DNA of 64,000 nt from Paenibacillus sp. 32352 (GCF_002042965.1 NZ_MZNT01000002.1:620001-684000); one strand, 5' to 3'. Numbered from the stretch's first letter, positions 7,811-16,847 are shown. Numbers and translations are program-made. Notes: generated by a model not told the origin, from the letters alone.

Positions 7811-10324
7811 ATGCGTGAACTGGAAGCGGCAGGCTTTCATCCGTTAATCACTCAATGGTTCAAGACGCAATATGGCCGTCCGACGGATGTTCAAATCCGT
7901 TCATGGAAGGCGATCCAATCGGGGATCAATACTTTGATAGCAGCACCGACAGGCTCCGGCAAAACTTTGGCCGCGCTGCTTCCGTGTCTAAGCCGTATTC
8001 TTCAAGACAAGGAGGAGGAACCGGCCGCCTCTGAGTCCCGCTATGTGAAGCTGCTCTATATTACGCCGCTCAAGGCACTGAATAACGATATTCATCATCA
8101 TGTAATCGGATATATCGCACAGCTTAAAAGTCTGGCGGAAGAACTGGGTGAGAGTTGGAAAGGGTTGTCCGTGGCAGTGCGTACAGGAGATACGACACAG
8201 AGCTCACGGGCAGCGATGCTCCGCAACCCGCCGGATGTACTGGTAACGACTCCGGAATCGCTCTACCTGCTGCTAACTTCTTCCAAGGCAAGGAACATGC
8301 TGAAGCATGTCCGATGGTGCATTGTCGATGAGATTCATGATTTGGCCGGCGACAGGAGAGGACTGCATCTATCGGTTACGCTGGAAAGATTGACCGAGTG
8401 GGTAGGCTCGTCCCCCCAGAGGATCGGCGTTTCGGCAACACAGAAGCCGATTGAGCTTGTGGCCAGATTTCTAGGAGGCTGGGAAGCGGAACAGACTGGG
8501 GCCAAGCAGCGTGAAGGAACAAGGAATACACGAACGATAGAAGCTGGAAGTTCTGGTGAAAAGGATGAAGTGTCCTTTAGTCCCCGGCCGGTGGAGATCA
8601 TCGAAAGCCGGATGGACAAAGTGTTTCAGCTGAGAGTTACGCTTCCTCATAGGGCAACTATTATACATGATAAGCAGGAAACAATCTGGAAGCCATTGAT
8701 TGAACACATCGTCAAGCTTATCGAAGGCAGCCGATCCACTCTAATCTTTGTTAATAATCGAAGATTGTGTGAACGGCTTACCTTGCGATTAAACGATCAT
8801 ATGGGCTATGAAATGGCCCGTTCCCATCACGGCAGTATCTCGAGAGAGCAAAGGCTTGAAGTCGAGAGGGCGCTTAAGGAGGGGGAGCTCCAATGCCTGG
8901 TGGCTACCTCTTCCTTGGAATTGGGAATCGACGTAGGGCATATTGATCTGGTGCTGCAGATCGATTCTCCCAAAAGCGCCGCAGCAGGAATTCAACGCGT
9001 TGGCCGCGCGGGACATTCCGTCGGCGACCGAAGCTGCGGAATTATTATAGCGAGGAGCAGAGGGCAGCTGCCCGAGTGCGCCGTCCTTGCCCAAAACATT
9101 GTAAATCGGAACATAGAAAATATTCAGATTCCCCGTTACTCTCTTGACGTCTTATGCCAGCAAATGGCGGCCATGGTTGCGGCGGATGACTGGAATGTTG
9201 GCAGACTACATTTGCTTTTTAATCGCAGCTATGGCTATCACGGGTTCCCGATGAAACGCCTGAGGGAGATTCTCGAGGTCTTATCCGGGTACTATCCGTT
9301 TGTCCGAGCACTAATTGACTGGGACCGGTCAACGGATCTATTGACAAGACGCAGCTCTACCGCTGTGTCTGCAATTATGGGCGCGGGGACGATTCCCCAA
9401 GGAAGCGATTATCCTGTCTATCACGCCCAAAGTCATATTCATCTGGGAGAGTTGGATGAACAATATATTTTTGAAAGCCGCGTCGGTGACGTATTTCAAT
9501 TAGGAACAGACTCCTGGAGAATCCAGTCTATTCGGAACGATAGGGTGTATGTTGTGGAAGAGTCAGGCAATAAGCATAGCGAAATTCCGTTTTGGCGCGG
9601 CGAAGGGAAAGGAAGATCGGCTTCATTTTCAGCGGAAATCGGGCAATTCCTTGAGCAGCTTGACAAGCGATTGGATGAACACAACAAGCATGTAACCTTG
9701 GAATGGCTAATGAAGGATTACTATTTGGACGATACGGCTGCGGACGAGCTGCTGCAGCTGCTTCATTCCCAGAATGCCGTCTCGGCGCTTCCCACACATC
9801 GCCGCATCGTTATCGAGCAGTTCCAGGATGAATACAAGCAGCATCGGCTTATTATCCACAGCTGGTTTGGCAGGAAATTTAACCGGACCTGGCAATTGGC
9901 TATCCAGGCTCATGCGGAACAGCATATTCCATATCGCATTTATGCGAATGCCAAGGATAACGTGATTGAATTTGTCATATCGGATGGAGGAAGCGGAGAG
10001 GCGCTTCGATTGCTGCCATTGCTTCGCGAAGTCACTTCAGATCGGCTCGAAGCTCTGCTGCAGCAGGCTATTCCGTCGTCGCCGCAGTTCGGAATCGCCT
10101 TCCGCAGATTAGCCGAGACCTCCTTGCTCTTATCCCGCAGCTTTAACCGGATGCCGTCATGGCAGAAGAGATTGCGGAGCGAAGAGCTTCTTAGGGAATC
10201 GCTGCCCTACGCGGAGACATTTCCATTTATCGTGAAGCACTGCGGATCTGCTTGCATGAAGATCTGGATGTTAACCATGTTCGTGAAGTGTTGGAGCAGA
10301 TGGAATCCGGTCAAATGGAAGTGA
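7811..10324 (+). CDS. Lhr-type DEAD/DEAH helicase, N-terminal part (frameshifted)
   Basis: This reading frame carries the two RecA-like domains of a large Lhr-family SF2 helicase: Walker A PTGSGKT, motif II DEIH, motif III SAT, then LIFVNNRR, LGIDVGHIDLVLQ and motif VI QRVGRAGHS, followed by the start of the Lhr winged-helix and C-terminal region. The family reading is lost near base 10231, after YAETFPFI, and the frame ends 31 codons later. The homologous continuation REALRICLHEDLDV lies in the other frame, so a single C (ATCCGT read as ATCGT) appears to be missing. The two parts together give about 1490 residues, a normal size. The ATG at 7811 follows AGGTGA; TATAAT at 7766-7771 may be its -10 box. 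Confidence 0.85.
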   Translation: MRELEAAGFHPLITQWFKTQYGRPTDVQIRSWKAIQSGINTLIAAPTGSGKTLAALLPCLSRILQDKEEEPAASESRYVKLLYITPLKALNNDIHHHVIGYIAQLKSLAEELGESWKGLSVAVRTGDTTQSSRAAMLRNPPDVLVTTPESLYLLLTSSKARNMLKHVRWCIVDEIHDLAGDRRGLHLSVTLERLTEWVGSSPQRIGVSATQKPIELVARFLGGWEAEQTGAKQREGTRNTRTIEAGSSGEKDEVSFSPRPVEIIESRMDKVFQLRVTLPHRATIIHDKQETIWKPLIEHIVKLIEGSRSTLIFVNNRRLCERLTLRLNDHMGYEMARSHHGSISREQRLEVERALKEGELQCLVATSSLELGIDVGHIDLVLQIDSPKSAAAGIQRVGRAGHSVGDRSCGIIIARSRGQLPECAVLAQNIVNRNIENIQIPRYSLDVLCQQMAAMVAADDWNVGRLHLLFNRSYGYHGFPMKRLREILEVLSGYYPFVRALIDWDRSTDLLTRRSSTAVSAIMGAGTIPQGSDYPVYHAQSHIHLGELDEQYIFESRVGDVFQLGTDSWRIQSIRNDRVYVVEESGNKHSEIPFWRGEGKGRSASFSAEIGQFLEQLDKRLDEHNKHVTLEWLMKDYYLDDTAADELLQLLHSQNAVSALPTHRRIVIEQFQDEYKQHRLIIHSWFGRKFNRTWQLAIQAHAEQHIPYRIYANAKDNVIEFVISDGGSGEALRLLPLLREVTSDRLEALLQQAIPSSPQFGIAFRRLAETSLLLSRSFNRMPSWQKRLRSEELLRESLPYAETFPFIVKHCGSACMKIWMLTMFVKCWSRWNPVKWK

Positions 10325-12282
10325 TCGAGAGGCAAGCGGCATTTCCGTCCCCGTTTGCCGCATTGTTCCTGGCAGACGTCATCCAAACTCAGATGTATGA
10401 ATCCGATACGCTAAGCAGGGATATCCAATCCAGATTGATCGGCTTGGATCGTTCGCTTGCAGGGCAGTGGTTTCCCAATGCATCCAATTCTAATGAAGGA
10501 TTCGGGATAGAGCCGGTGGCCGAGAGTGTTCAGGAGGAGCAAGATCCTGTTGATGCAACGAGGCTCCTCGAACCGGACGAGCTGCTAAGGGATTTTAAAC
10601 GCACCGGAGATATGTCGGCAGAAGAGCTCAGCAACCGGTTAGGTCCTCCATGGGAGGAACTGGTTAAGCAGCTGGAGTTGAGTAACAAAATAGTGCCGGT
10701 ACGGCTGGGCCAACCTTCCGTAACCCGTTGGATTTGTACCGATGAGGCAGATACCTACTCCAAGCTGGGGATAGATCCGCTTGCCGACCGATTTGTTGTC
10801 GCTCGCTACATTAATCGGCGCCAAACTATCACTGAGCAGGAAATACGGCAGCGATACGATCTGGATGACAAACGGCTGGAAGAAATCATTCGAGCCTTGG
10901 TAGATGAGAAGCGCGTTGAGCCTCTGTACGAATCCTATGAAGCTACAGGGAAGGTCTGGTTGAACCTTCAGGCAGATGCGCGCCATCATCGGAATCAGGC
11001 ATTGGCTTTGCAAAAGAGAGCCGGCTCCATAGATCCGATAAGCTATTGTTTGAAGATGATGTCCTTCCAGCATCTTTTGCCGCATACCCGCTTGCAGGGC
11101 GAGAACGGCCTTCTCCAAGTGATTGGGAAGCTTCAGGGCTTTTATTTTCCCTTATCGCAGTGGGAAGCCTCGATTTTTCCTTTGCGGATACACGATTATA
11201 AGAAAGACATGCTGGACCGATTGTGTGCGGCAGGAGAAGTTGTGTGGCTGGCCCGAAAGCAGGAAGGGGACAAGGAGGGCCGAGTAGCCTTCTTCCTGGC
11301 CGAGTCCAAGGAGCTTTACTGCTCACTAATCGCGCATAATGAGCAGCAGTTAGGCAAACAGAATGAATTGGGAGCAGCTTCTCAAGCCTCTGAGGAATCT
11401 CGCAATAGTGACGAGCTGCTTCAGCTTCTTGAACGTAAGGGGGCCAGCTTCTTAAGCGCTTTAAGCCGTGAAACCGGCCGTATCCCTTCGGAGCTGACCG
11501 CTGATCTGTTAGCTTTATCCTGGAGAGGTTTGCTCTCTAATGATCAGTTTGCTCCATTGAGATTGAATGGCGGAACTTCCAGCAAGGCAGTGAGGGGGAA
11601 GGGTTTCCAATCAGGGCTCGGACGCTGGTACCCTGTTAGCTCTTTAAAGGACGATAGCGGCTGCGACAAGCAGAAGGGGCTTCTGGCATGGATTCAGCAT
11701 CTGCTGCAAAGCTACGGGCTGCTTACCAAGCCTATTGCGGATTTGCATCTGCCTTGGGAATGGGGAGAGATTTACTCTGCCTTGAAGCAGCTCGAAACCT
11801 GGGGGATGCTGACACGGGGATTGTGGGTGAAAGAGATCCCGACATTACAATTTGCCTCCAAGGACCAGGTGGAGAATCTGCAAAGAAAAGAATGGAGCGG
11901 GGATTCAAGCCCCATCGTGCTTCCATCTATCGACCCTGCCAACCCCTTCGGAATCATCGTTGATTGGCCTGATAAGGAAGGCATAAGCTTCTCACGCAAA
12001 AAAGGGAACGACCTCGTCATCCATCAAGGTCGCTGGCTGCTCTGGTCAGAGAATCATGGAAAGCGAATATGTGCTATGGAAGATATTCCGGACAACGAAC
12101 TTCCAGGTATAATCCGTTCCACTCTCGAAGGTTATTTGAAATCCTCGGAAGTACGCAAGCTTTCCATAGAAAAGTGGAACGGGCACCCCGTGCTTCAAAC
12201 GGAACTGGCCGATGTGCTGTACAAGCTTGGCGCGGAAAGGGACCGGGAGTCTCTTGTCATTTGGCCCAGCTCATTAAGGTAA
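10252..12282 (+). CDS. Lhr-type helicase, C-terminal part (frameshifted)
   Basis: This is the continuation of the helicase in the -1 frame. Homologous sequence begins before the first ATG, near 10231, so the ATG at 10252 is only the first possible start and has no ribosome binding site. It contains the long C-terminal region of large Lhr-like proteins, with winged-helix-like segments (AEELSNRLGPPWEELVKQLE) and no ATPase motifs. Unless the frameshift is a sequencing error or is suppressed, the helicase would lack this half. In Mycobacterium and Pseudomonas, Lhr proteins are 3'-to-5' helicases linked to DNA repair; here the role is inferred. Confidence 0.75.
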   Translation: MHEDLDVNHVREVLEQMESGQMEVIERQAAFPSPFAALFLADVIQTQMYESDTLSRDIQSRLIGLDRSLAGQWFPNASNSNEGFGIEPVAESVQEEQDPVDATRLLEPDELLRDFKRTGDMSAEELSNRLGPPWEELVKQLELSNKIVPVRLGQPSVTRWICTDEADTYSKLGIDPLADRFVVARYINRRQTITEQEIRQRYDLDDKRLEEIIRALVDEKRVEPLYESYEATGKVWLNLQADARHHRNQALALQKRAGSIDPISYCLKMMSFQHLLPHTRLQGENGLLQVIGKLQGFYFPLSQWEASIFPLRIHDYKKDMLDRLCAAGEVVWLARKQEGDKEGRVAFFLAESKELYCSLIAHNEQQLGKQNELGAASQASEESRNSDELLQLLERKGASFLSALSRETGRIPSELTADLLALSWRGLLSNDQFAPLRLNGGTSSKAVRGKGFQSGLGRWYPVSSLKDDSGCDKQKGLLAWIQHLLQSYGLLTKPIADLHLPWEWGEIYSALKQLETWGMLTRGLWVKEIPTLQFASKDQVENLQRKEWSGDSSPIVLPSIDPANPFGIIVDWPDKEGISFSRKKGNDLVIHQGRWLLWSENHGKRICAMEDIPDNELPGIIRSTLEGYLKSSEVRKLSIEKWNGHPVLQTELADVLYKLGAERDRESLVIWPSSLR

Positions 12283-12344
12283 CTCCAAGAGCATCTGCTC
12301 CGTGCAGGTGCTCCAATTCTAAGACAAACAGAGAAGTTAACGAA

Positions 12345-12377
12345 TTTTGTTGACAAAATACTCAACATGGGTAATAC
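12345..12377 (+). promoter_or_regulatory. Promoter of the XRE-ImmA-PolC-like cassette with overlapping dyad
   Basis: TTGACA (12350-12355), a 16-base spacer and TAATAC (12372-12377) form a good SigA promoter. The -35 box lies inside the inverted repeat TTTTGT-TG-ACAAAA (12345-12358), a likely autoregulatory operator for the XRE protein encoded directly downstream. Confidence 0.7.
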
Positions 12378-12404
12378 TGGTAATAAAAAAGGGGTCAGGA
12401 CATC

Positions 12405-12743
12405 ATGAGCGAATTTGGCGAACGTTTGAGGCAACTGAGAAAGCAAAACAGAATAACGCAGAGAGAGCTGGCCGAGCGGGTCGGGATCGATTTTACTTAC
12501 ATAAGCAAGATTGAGAGCGGCACGATGGACCCTCCGGCTGAAGACAAGATTATTAAGATGGCGCATATTCTCCATGTTGAGGCGGACGAGCTTATTTTAG
12601 CCGCCAACAAGGTACCCAGCAGCTTTCAGAAGGTAATAACGCAAAATAAGGATGTTCCCGTATTTTTAAGAAAAGCATCTGAGCTTTCGCCCGCACAATG
12701 GAAGCAAATTAAAGATATCATCGGCGAAAACGAAAGGGGGTAG
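12405..12743 (+). CDS. XRE-family HTH repressor of an ImmA/IrrE pair
   Basis: The 112-residue protein has a Cro/CI-type helix-turn-helix over residues 5-60 (FGERLRQLRKQNRITQRELA, then YISKIESG) and a short acidic C-terminal region with no enzyme motif. It is 5 bases upstream of an ImmA/IrrE-type metalloprotease gene. In ICEBs1 (ImmR-ImmA) and Deinococcus (DdrO-IrrE) such repressors are cleaved by the adjacent protease on DNA damage or other stress, and this pair has the same order. Its likely targets are its own promoter and that of the PolC-like gene, both of which carry dyads. Confidence 0.88.
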   Translation: MSEFGERLRQLRKQNRITQRELAERVGIDFTYISKIESGTMDPPAEDKIIKMAHILHVEADELILAANKVPSSFQKVITQNKDVPVFLRKASELSPAQWKQIKDIIGENERG

Positions 12744-12748
12744 GAGCG

Positions 12749-13435
12749 TTGCAGGCAGCCCGATATATTTCTCTAGAGCAGATGGAAGAATTAACGGAGC
12801 GGATCTTAATGGATTATGGATTTGATCCTTATGATAAAATGATTCGGCCTGTACCGATTGAGGAAATTATCGAGTTTCATTTTGATTTAAACATCGGCTG
12901 GGAGCCGATTGATCACCTTGATCAGCAGGGAATGGTCATGGCGGCGATATTTCCAACAGAAAAGCAGATTGTGCTAAATGAGACGCATCGCGATTTATTC
13001 GAGGAGAAAATAGGAACCTATCATTTTACACTTGCTCATGAACTAGGCCATTGGGTGCTTCATGCTCAGGGAACTCCTTATTGGACGCGTTTGTCCAAGG
13101 CTAGGGTGGAGTTGTCCGTTGCCCATACCGCAGCCCCATTTTATTGCCGTAGTTTTGCCCAGAAGCCCATGGTGGAAGTGCAAGCCGATTTGTTTGCAGG
13201 ATGTTTACTGATGCCTCGGCCTATTTTGGAGCGCGCGATTACGCAATTAAGAAGGATTGGACTCATTCAGTTGTCGCATCTGTATCGTTTGGCAGAAGGG
13301 CTCCGCGTATCCATATCCGCTCTGACGGTTCGTTTAACGCAAGTACAACTATTGAACATTGATTCCAATGGACGCATATACTTCTGGGGTGCGCAAGACA
13401 GAACGGAGCATGTACAGCTTTCGATGGAGTTCTAA
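12749..13435 (+). CDS. ImmA/IrrE-family zinc metallo-endopeptidase
   Basis: The 228-residue protein has the gluzincin motif H97-E98-L-G-H101 (LAHELGHWVLH) and the third ligand E143 in EVQADLFAGCLLMP, matching COG2856/IrrE-ImmA proteases. The likely substrate is the XRE protein encoded just upstream. The C-terminal 60 residues look like a small helical domain that may sense a signal. The start is probably TTG at 12749 with GGGGG about 8 bases upstream; ATG at 12781 is the alternative. It lies between the repressor and the PolC-like gene, all in one direction. Confidence 0.9.
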   Translation: MQAARYISLEQMEELTERILMDYGFDPYDKMIRPVPIEEIIEFHFDLNIGWEPIDHLDQQGMVMAAIFPTEKQIVLNETHRDLFEEKIGTYHFTLAHELGHWVLHAQGTPYWTRLSKARVELSVAHTAAPFYCRSFAQKPMVEVQADLFAGCLLMPRPILERAITQLRRIGLIQLSHLYRLAEGLRVSISALTVRLTQVQLLNIDSNGRIYFWGAQDRTEHVQLSMEF

Positions 13436-13453
13436 TTTCGTTACGTCTAAATA

Positions 13454-13484
13454 TTGAGTTGAATATCAACTCAAATTATATATT
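13454..13484 (+). promoter_or_regulatory. Perfect 9+9 dyad overlapping a promoter of the PolC-like gene
   Basis: TTGAGTTGA (13454-13462), three bases ATA, and TCAACTCAA (13466-13474) form a perfect inverted repeat in the 83-base gap after the protease gene. TTGAGT is also a plausible -35 box, 17 bases before TATATA (13477-13482), so a bound repressor would block this promoter. The half-site resembles TTTTGTTGA in the XRE promoter (7 of 9 bases). Confidence 0.6.
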
Positions 13485-13518
13485 TTGCATAAAGGACGAT
13501 CAAACGGAGGGAATAGCT

Positions 13519-15870
13519 GTGAACAATTCCACAAATCAGGGAAACAATAAAGCCATGGCGGCTTCGAGGTATGGACAAGCCAATCGAGTCGAATTCCGTT
13601 TATATGGTGCGGATCATTGTGAAGAGCGCGGGATGCATTTCGATAGCTGCATTAAGCAAGCTACTGATCAGGGAACAAAGCGTATAGGCATTGTCGGTCG
13701 AGGTGAGGTACACTCCTTCATTGCAGCGGAGAAAATAGCCCGGCAAGAACAGCTTCATCTATTGTATGGGCTTGAATTGACGATAGGGAATGAGGCCCAA
13801 GAAACATCCTGCATCTTCTATATGTCAAATAAGACGGGGAAAAGGCATTTGTTTGAGCTTATATCGTCTCTTGACGGTCAACTCTCTTCACCAATTAGTA
13901 AAGATTGTTTAACCAGGAGTCGTGAAGGACTGCTTATCGCCAATACAGGGCTGGATAATGAACTTATGAAGGCGGCTTTGACCAAAGCGAAGGAGGAAGT
14001 CGAGGATGTTGCCAGATTTTACGACATTATCCAGCTTCACCCCATAGCTGATGATAACCATTTCATAATTGACGGTGCTACTTATTCGTTGGATCAGATT
14101 AAACAGGCACAAAGGAGTTTACTTGAAGCCGGGGAGCGGCTTAACAAGTGGGTCATTGCAGTAGGAAACGGAGAGCAATACGACTCTACTGAAGACATGT
14201 TGGACAAGTTTCAGCATCTTGGTCCAGAGAAAGCATTTGAGCTTGTCGTCACCAACACCTGCCAATTGGCTGCTCAATTCGAAGCGGTTGAGATAATCCC
14301 CAGACACCGGCTTTATCCAACATTGGAGGGAGAAGAAGCCCAGCTTCGTTCCTTATGTTATTCCTCTGCTGCAAGGATGTACGGGAGCAGCTTGCCGGAA
14401 CCGGTCTTAAGCCGCTTAGAGCTTGAATTGGGCGGGATTATCGACAATGGTTATGCATCCGCTTATTTGATTACCGGCGACATAGCAAGGCATGCGAAGT
14501 CATGGGGTGACACCGTCACAGCGCGGGGCTCCGCGGGATCCTCCCTAGTTGCCTATTGTCTCGGATTAACGGAAATAAATCCCTTATTGCCGCATTATCG
14601 TTGCAATGCATGCAGGCATAATGAGTGGGTACACGATGCTTCGGGCAATGGCGCGGATTTGCCGGATAAGGTTTGCCCCCGTTGCGGGGAAACTGTGGTT
14701 GGGGACGGCCATGCTATCCCTTGTGAGATGTTTATGGGATTGTCTTATGATCGTCCTCCCAATATGGATTTGTACATCCCTCGAACTAGTCAGGCCCGAA
14801 TTCTTCGGTTATTGGAAGAACAGTTTGGGAACGAACGAATTCTTTATGCAGGTACTCTTAACTATCAAGGCATCTTTATTCTCCCTGCCAATAGGAAAGC
14901 TGAGGATTTAACTCCTGTTATTATAGATAAGTGTCAGGGTCAGATGAGGAAGACGAGTTATTTTGATTACAGGGAGTTGGAACCGGTGCTGTTTAAGCTG
15001 GATCTTCTGGAGCATCGTGATGCAGGATTCTTCACATTAATGAGCAAGCTAACCGGCGTAGATCCGGCGATGATTCCAATGAATGATGAGAACGTCCTCA
15101 GTTTATTTCGTTCTTCCGAGGCCTTGGGCATCTGTTCACAGCAAAGACAAGCTGGAGCCGCAGTTTATGGCATCCCGGAGATGCAAGTGGATTTTGTTAG
15201 GGACATGCTGGGGGAGCTTCAGCCGACTACCTACAATGACCTATTACAAATTTGCGGCCTTTCGCATGGAAATGGGGTTTGGGAGGGGAATGCTCAAGAA
15301 TTGCTAAGATCAAGCGACCTGAAGCTTCAGTCGGTCCTTGCGTTCAGAGAAGACGTTATGTCCAAGCTGATCGAATGGGGGATTACCAAAGATCTGGCAT
15401 ATCGAATTACTGAGCATGTTCGCAGAGGGCAAGGAATTCCGGAGGATAAGCTTGAAGGATTAGCACAATATCCTATTCCCGTATGGTTCTTTGATGCATG
15501 CAAGAAAATCAAGTATTTGTTCCCAAAGGCTCAAGCTGCTATTTATGTGAGGGCTGCTATACGCTATGCCTATTACAAACTGAATCATCCTTTGGAATTT
15601 TATGCTGTTTATTTTACTATGAATGAACATTACTTCGATTTCGAGCTCTGTATGGGAGGATTGGAAGCAATAGAGATGAAGCTTCAGCAGTTGGAAAAGC
15701 AGCGTTTGTCTGATCCGGAGGCTATTAAAGATTCTATATTGCTGGTTGCAGCAGAAATGCATGCCAGAGGAATGTGGTTTGGGAAAGACCCTGATACAGG
15801 CGATTACACAGTCGAGAACAATCAACACCGGATTTCTATTCCAGTATCAGACCAGCTGAATATGTTTTGA
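13519..15870 (+). CDS. Degenerate PolC-like DNA polymerase III alpha paralogue, clamp-binding, predicted inactive
   Basis: The 783-residue protein aligns in order with the PHP, polymerase and C-terminal parts of Gram-positive PolC but lacks the N-terminal domain, the exonuclease insert and the C-terminal helix-hairpin-helix domain. The PHP metal motif HLHT reads RLYG (27-30) and the DHG motif reads GRG (60-62). The zinc ribbon is intact (C362, C365, C386, C389). The catalytic DxD is N415-M416-D417; the third aspartate remains (D495), but about 45 residues between them, including the RTTGQHPGG nucleotide-binding segment, are deleted. The extreme C terminus is QLNMF (779-783), close to the clamp motif QLSLF at the end of PolC. 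The GTG at 13519 follows GGAGGG. Predicted noncatalytic, with a scaffolding or regulatory role at the sliding clamp. Confidence 0.85.
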   Translation: MNNSTNQGNNKAMAASRYGQANRVEFRLYGADHCEERGMHFDSCIKQATDQGTKRIGIVGRGEVHSFIAAEKIARQEQLHLLYGLELTIGNEAQETSCIFYMSNKTGKRHLFELISSLDGQLSSPISKDCLTRSREGLLIANTGLDNELMKAALTKAKEEVEDVARFYDIIQLHPIADDNHFIIDGATYSLDQIKQAQRSLLEAGERLNKWVIAVGNGEQYDSTEDMLDKFQHLGPEKAFELVVTNTCQLAAQFEAVEIIPRHRLYPTLEGEEAQLRSLCYSSAARMYGSSLPEPVLSRLELELGGIIDNGYASAYLITGDIARHAKSWGDTVTARGSAGSSLVAYCLGLTEINPLLPHYRCNACRHNEWVHDASGNGADLPDKVCPRCGETVVGDGHAIPCEMFMGLSYDRPPNMDLYIPRTSQARILRLLEEQFGNERILYAGTLNYQGIFILPANRKAEDLTPVIIDKCQGQMRKTSYFDYRELEPVLFKLDLLEHRDAGFFTLMSKLTGVDPAMIPMNDENVLSLFRSSEALGICSQQRQAGAAVYGIPEMQVDFVRDMLGELQPTTYNDLLQICGLSHGNGVWEGNAQELLRSSDLKLQSVLAFREDVMSKLIEWGITKDLAYRITEHVRRGQGIPEDKLEGLAQYPIPVWFFDACKKIKYLFPKAQAAIYVRAAIRYAYYKLNHPLEFYAVYFTMNEHYFDFELCMGGLEAIEMKLQQLEKQRLSDPEAIKDSILLVAAEMHARGMWFGKDPDTGDYTVENNQHRISIPVSDQLNMF

Positions 15871-15972
15871 CCGTGTAGGAGAGGTTAATCTCGCTTTGCG
15901 AATAAGCTGCTTTTTCCAGTAAATTTCCTTCTAAATGAACTTGTGCAGTATGTTAGGACATGAACAGCCTTT

Positions 15973-16002
15973 TTTACAGTATGAGGAATATTGTGTTATG
16001 CT
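15973..16002 (+). promoter_or_regulatory. Promoter of the YoaK-family gene
   Basis: TTTACA (15973-15978), an 18-base spacer and TATGCT (15997-16002), 40 bases before the start codon. It separates this gene from the upstream PolC-like cassette. Confidence 0.5.
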
Positions 16003-16041
16003 TTAATGAAACCAATGAACCTCTCGCTAGAAAGGAGCTGT

Positions 16042-16755
16042 ATGGGAATGTCCACTTCCACGTATCGCCATATCATCATTTTACTGCTTTGTATGACAGC
16101 CGGGATTGTTGATGTCGTGGGTTATTTGGGCTTAGGCCATGTTTTTACAGCCAATATGACGGGCAATATAGTTTTGATGGGGTTATCCATTGGCCGTGTG
16201 GAAGGTCTTGCCGTTCTTCGGTCCGTTATTGCATTAGTAGGCTTTATTGCAGGCACGGCTTTAGCCGCACTTATTGTAAACAAAGATAAGACCCCCTCGC
16301 TGTGGCCAAGGGCTGTCACAACCGCACTTAGCATCGAATGGATGATCCTTGTGACATTTGCCATAACTTCCGGTTGGATTAGAGAAACGGATTCTGGCGT
16401 TTATTTCCTGATCATTCTTCTAAGTGTGGCTATGGGAATGCAAACCACAGCTGCAAGACGACTAGGGATTGCCGGGATATCGACAACGGTACTTACAAAT
16501 AATTTGGCGAATGTAATCGAAGACGGGATTCAACAGCTGCGCTTATTGTTCGGCAGGGACACGAAGATGACGTTCAGTCAGGAATCCTTGCTGCGGCTGC
16601 TAGCTATTGTAATTTATTGTCTTGGCGCTATTATCGGGACTATTGCCGAAACTTCACATCCTCTTGCTATCATATGGGTACCCGTAGCCGTTCTTGCCGC
16701 TATTATTGTAACGGTAAGAATTCAGTTTCGGAATGAACCCGTAGTCTACAAGTAG
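16042..16755 (+). CDS. YoaK/DUF1275-family membrane protein
   Basis: The 237-residue protein has about six hydrophobic helices and the features of the DUF1275 (YoaK) family: an N-terminal GIVDVVGYLGLGHVFTANMT segment and AMGMQTTAARRLGIAG in the middle. Function in this family is unknown; transport has been suggested by membrane topology only. AAGGAG precedes ATG at 16042 by four bases; ATG at 16048 would give a better spacing and is equally possible. Confidence 0.85.
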   Translation: MGMSTSTYRHIIILLLCMTAGIVDVVGYLGLGHVFTANMTGNIVLMGLSIGRVEGLAVLRSVIALVGFIAGTALAALIVNKDKTPSLWPRAVTTALSIEWMILVTFAITSGWIRETDSGVYFLIILLSVAMGMQTTAARRLGIAGISTTVLTNNLANVIEDGIQQLRLLFGRDTKMTFSQESLLRLLAIVIYCLGAIIGTIAETSHPLAIIWVPVAVLAAIIVTVRIQFRNEPVVYK

Positions 16756-16847
16756 CAGTGCATCGGGGAACGTACATACTGGGTGAAAAATACCAAAAAC
16801 CGTCGGTGGAACTACGGCTCTTCCGTATGTTTATCAAGCAAATGTCG

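Noticed and set aside
10202-10260. Programmed -1 frameshift in the helicase gene
   Set aside because: The junction (TTTATCGTG) is not a standard slippery heptamer and no downstream stem is evident; a one-base deletion explains it.
12405-13435. XRE-ImmA pair as part of an integrative element or prophage
   Set aside because: No integrase, relaxase, phage structural gene or flanking direct repeat is present; base composition and neighbours look chromosomal.
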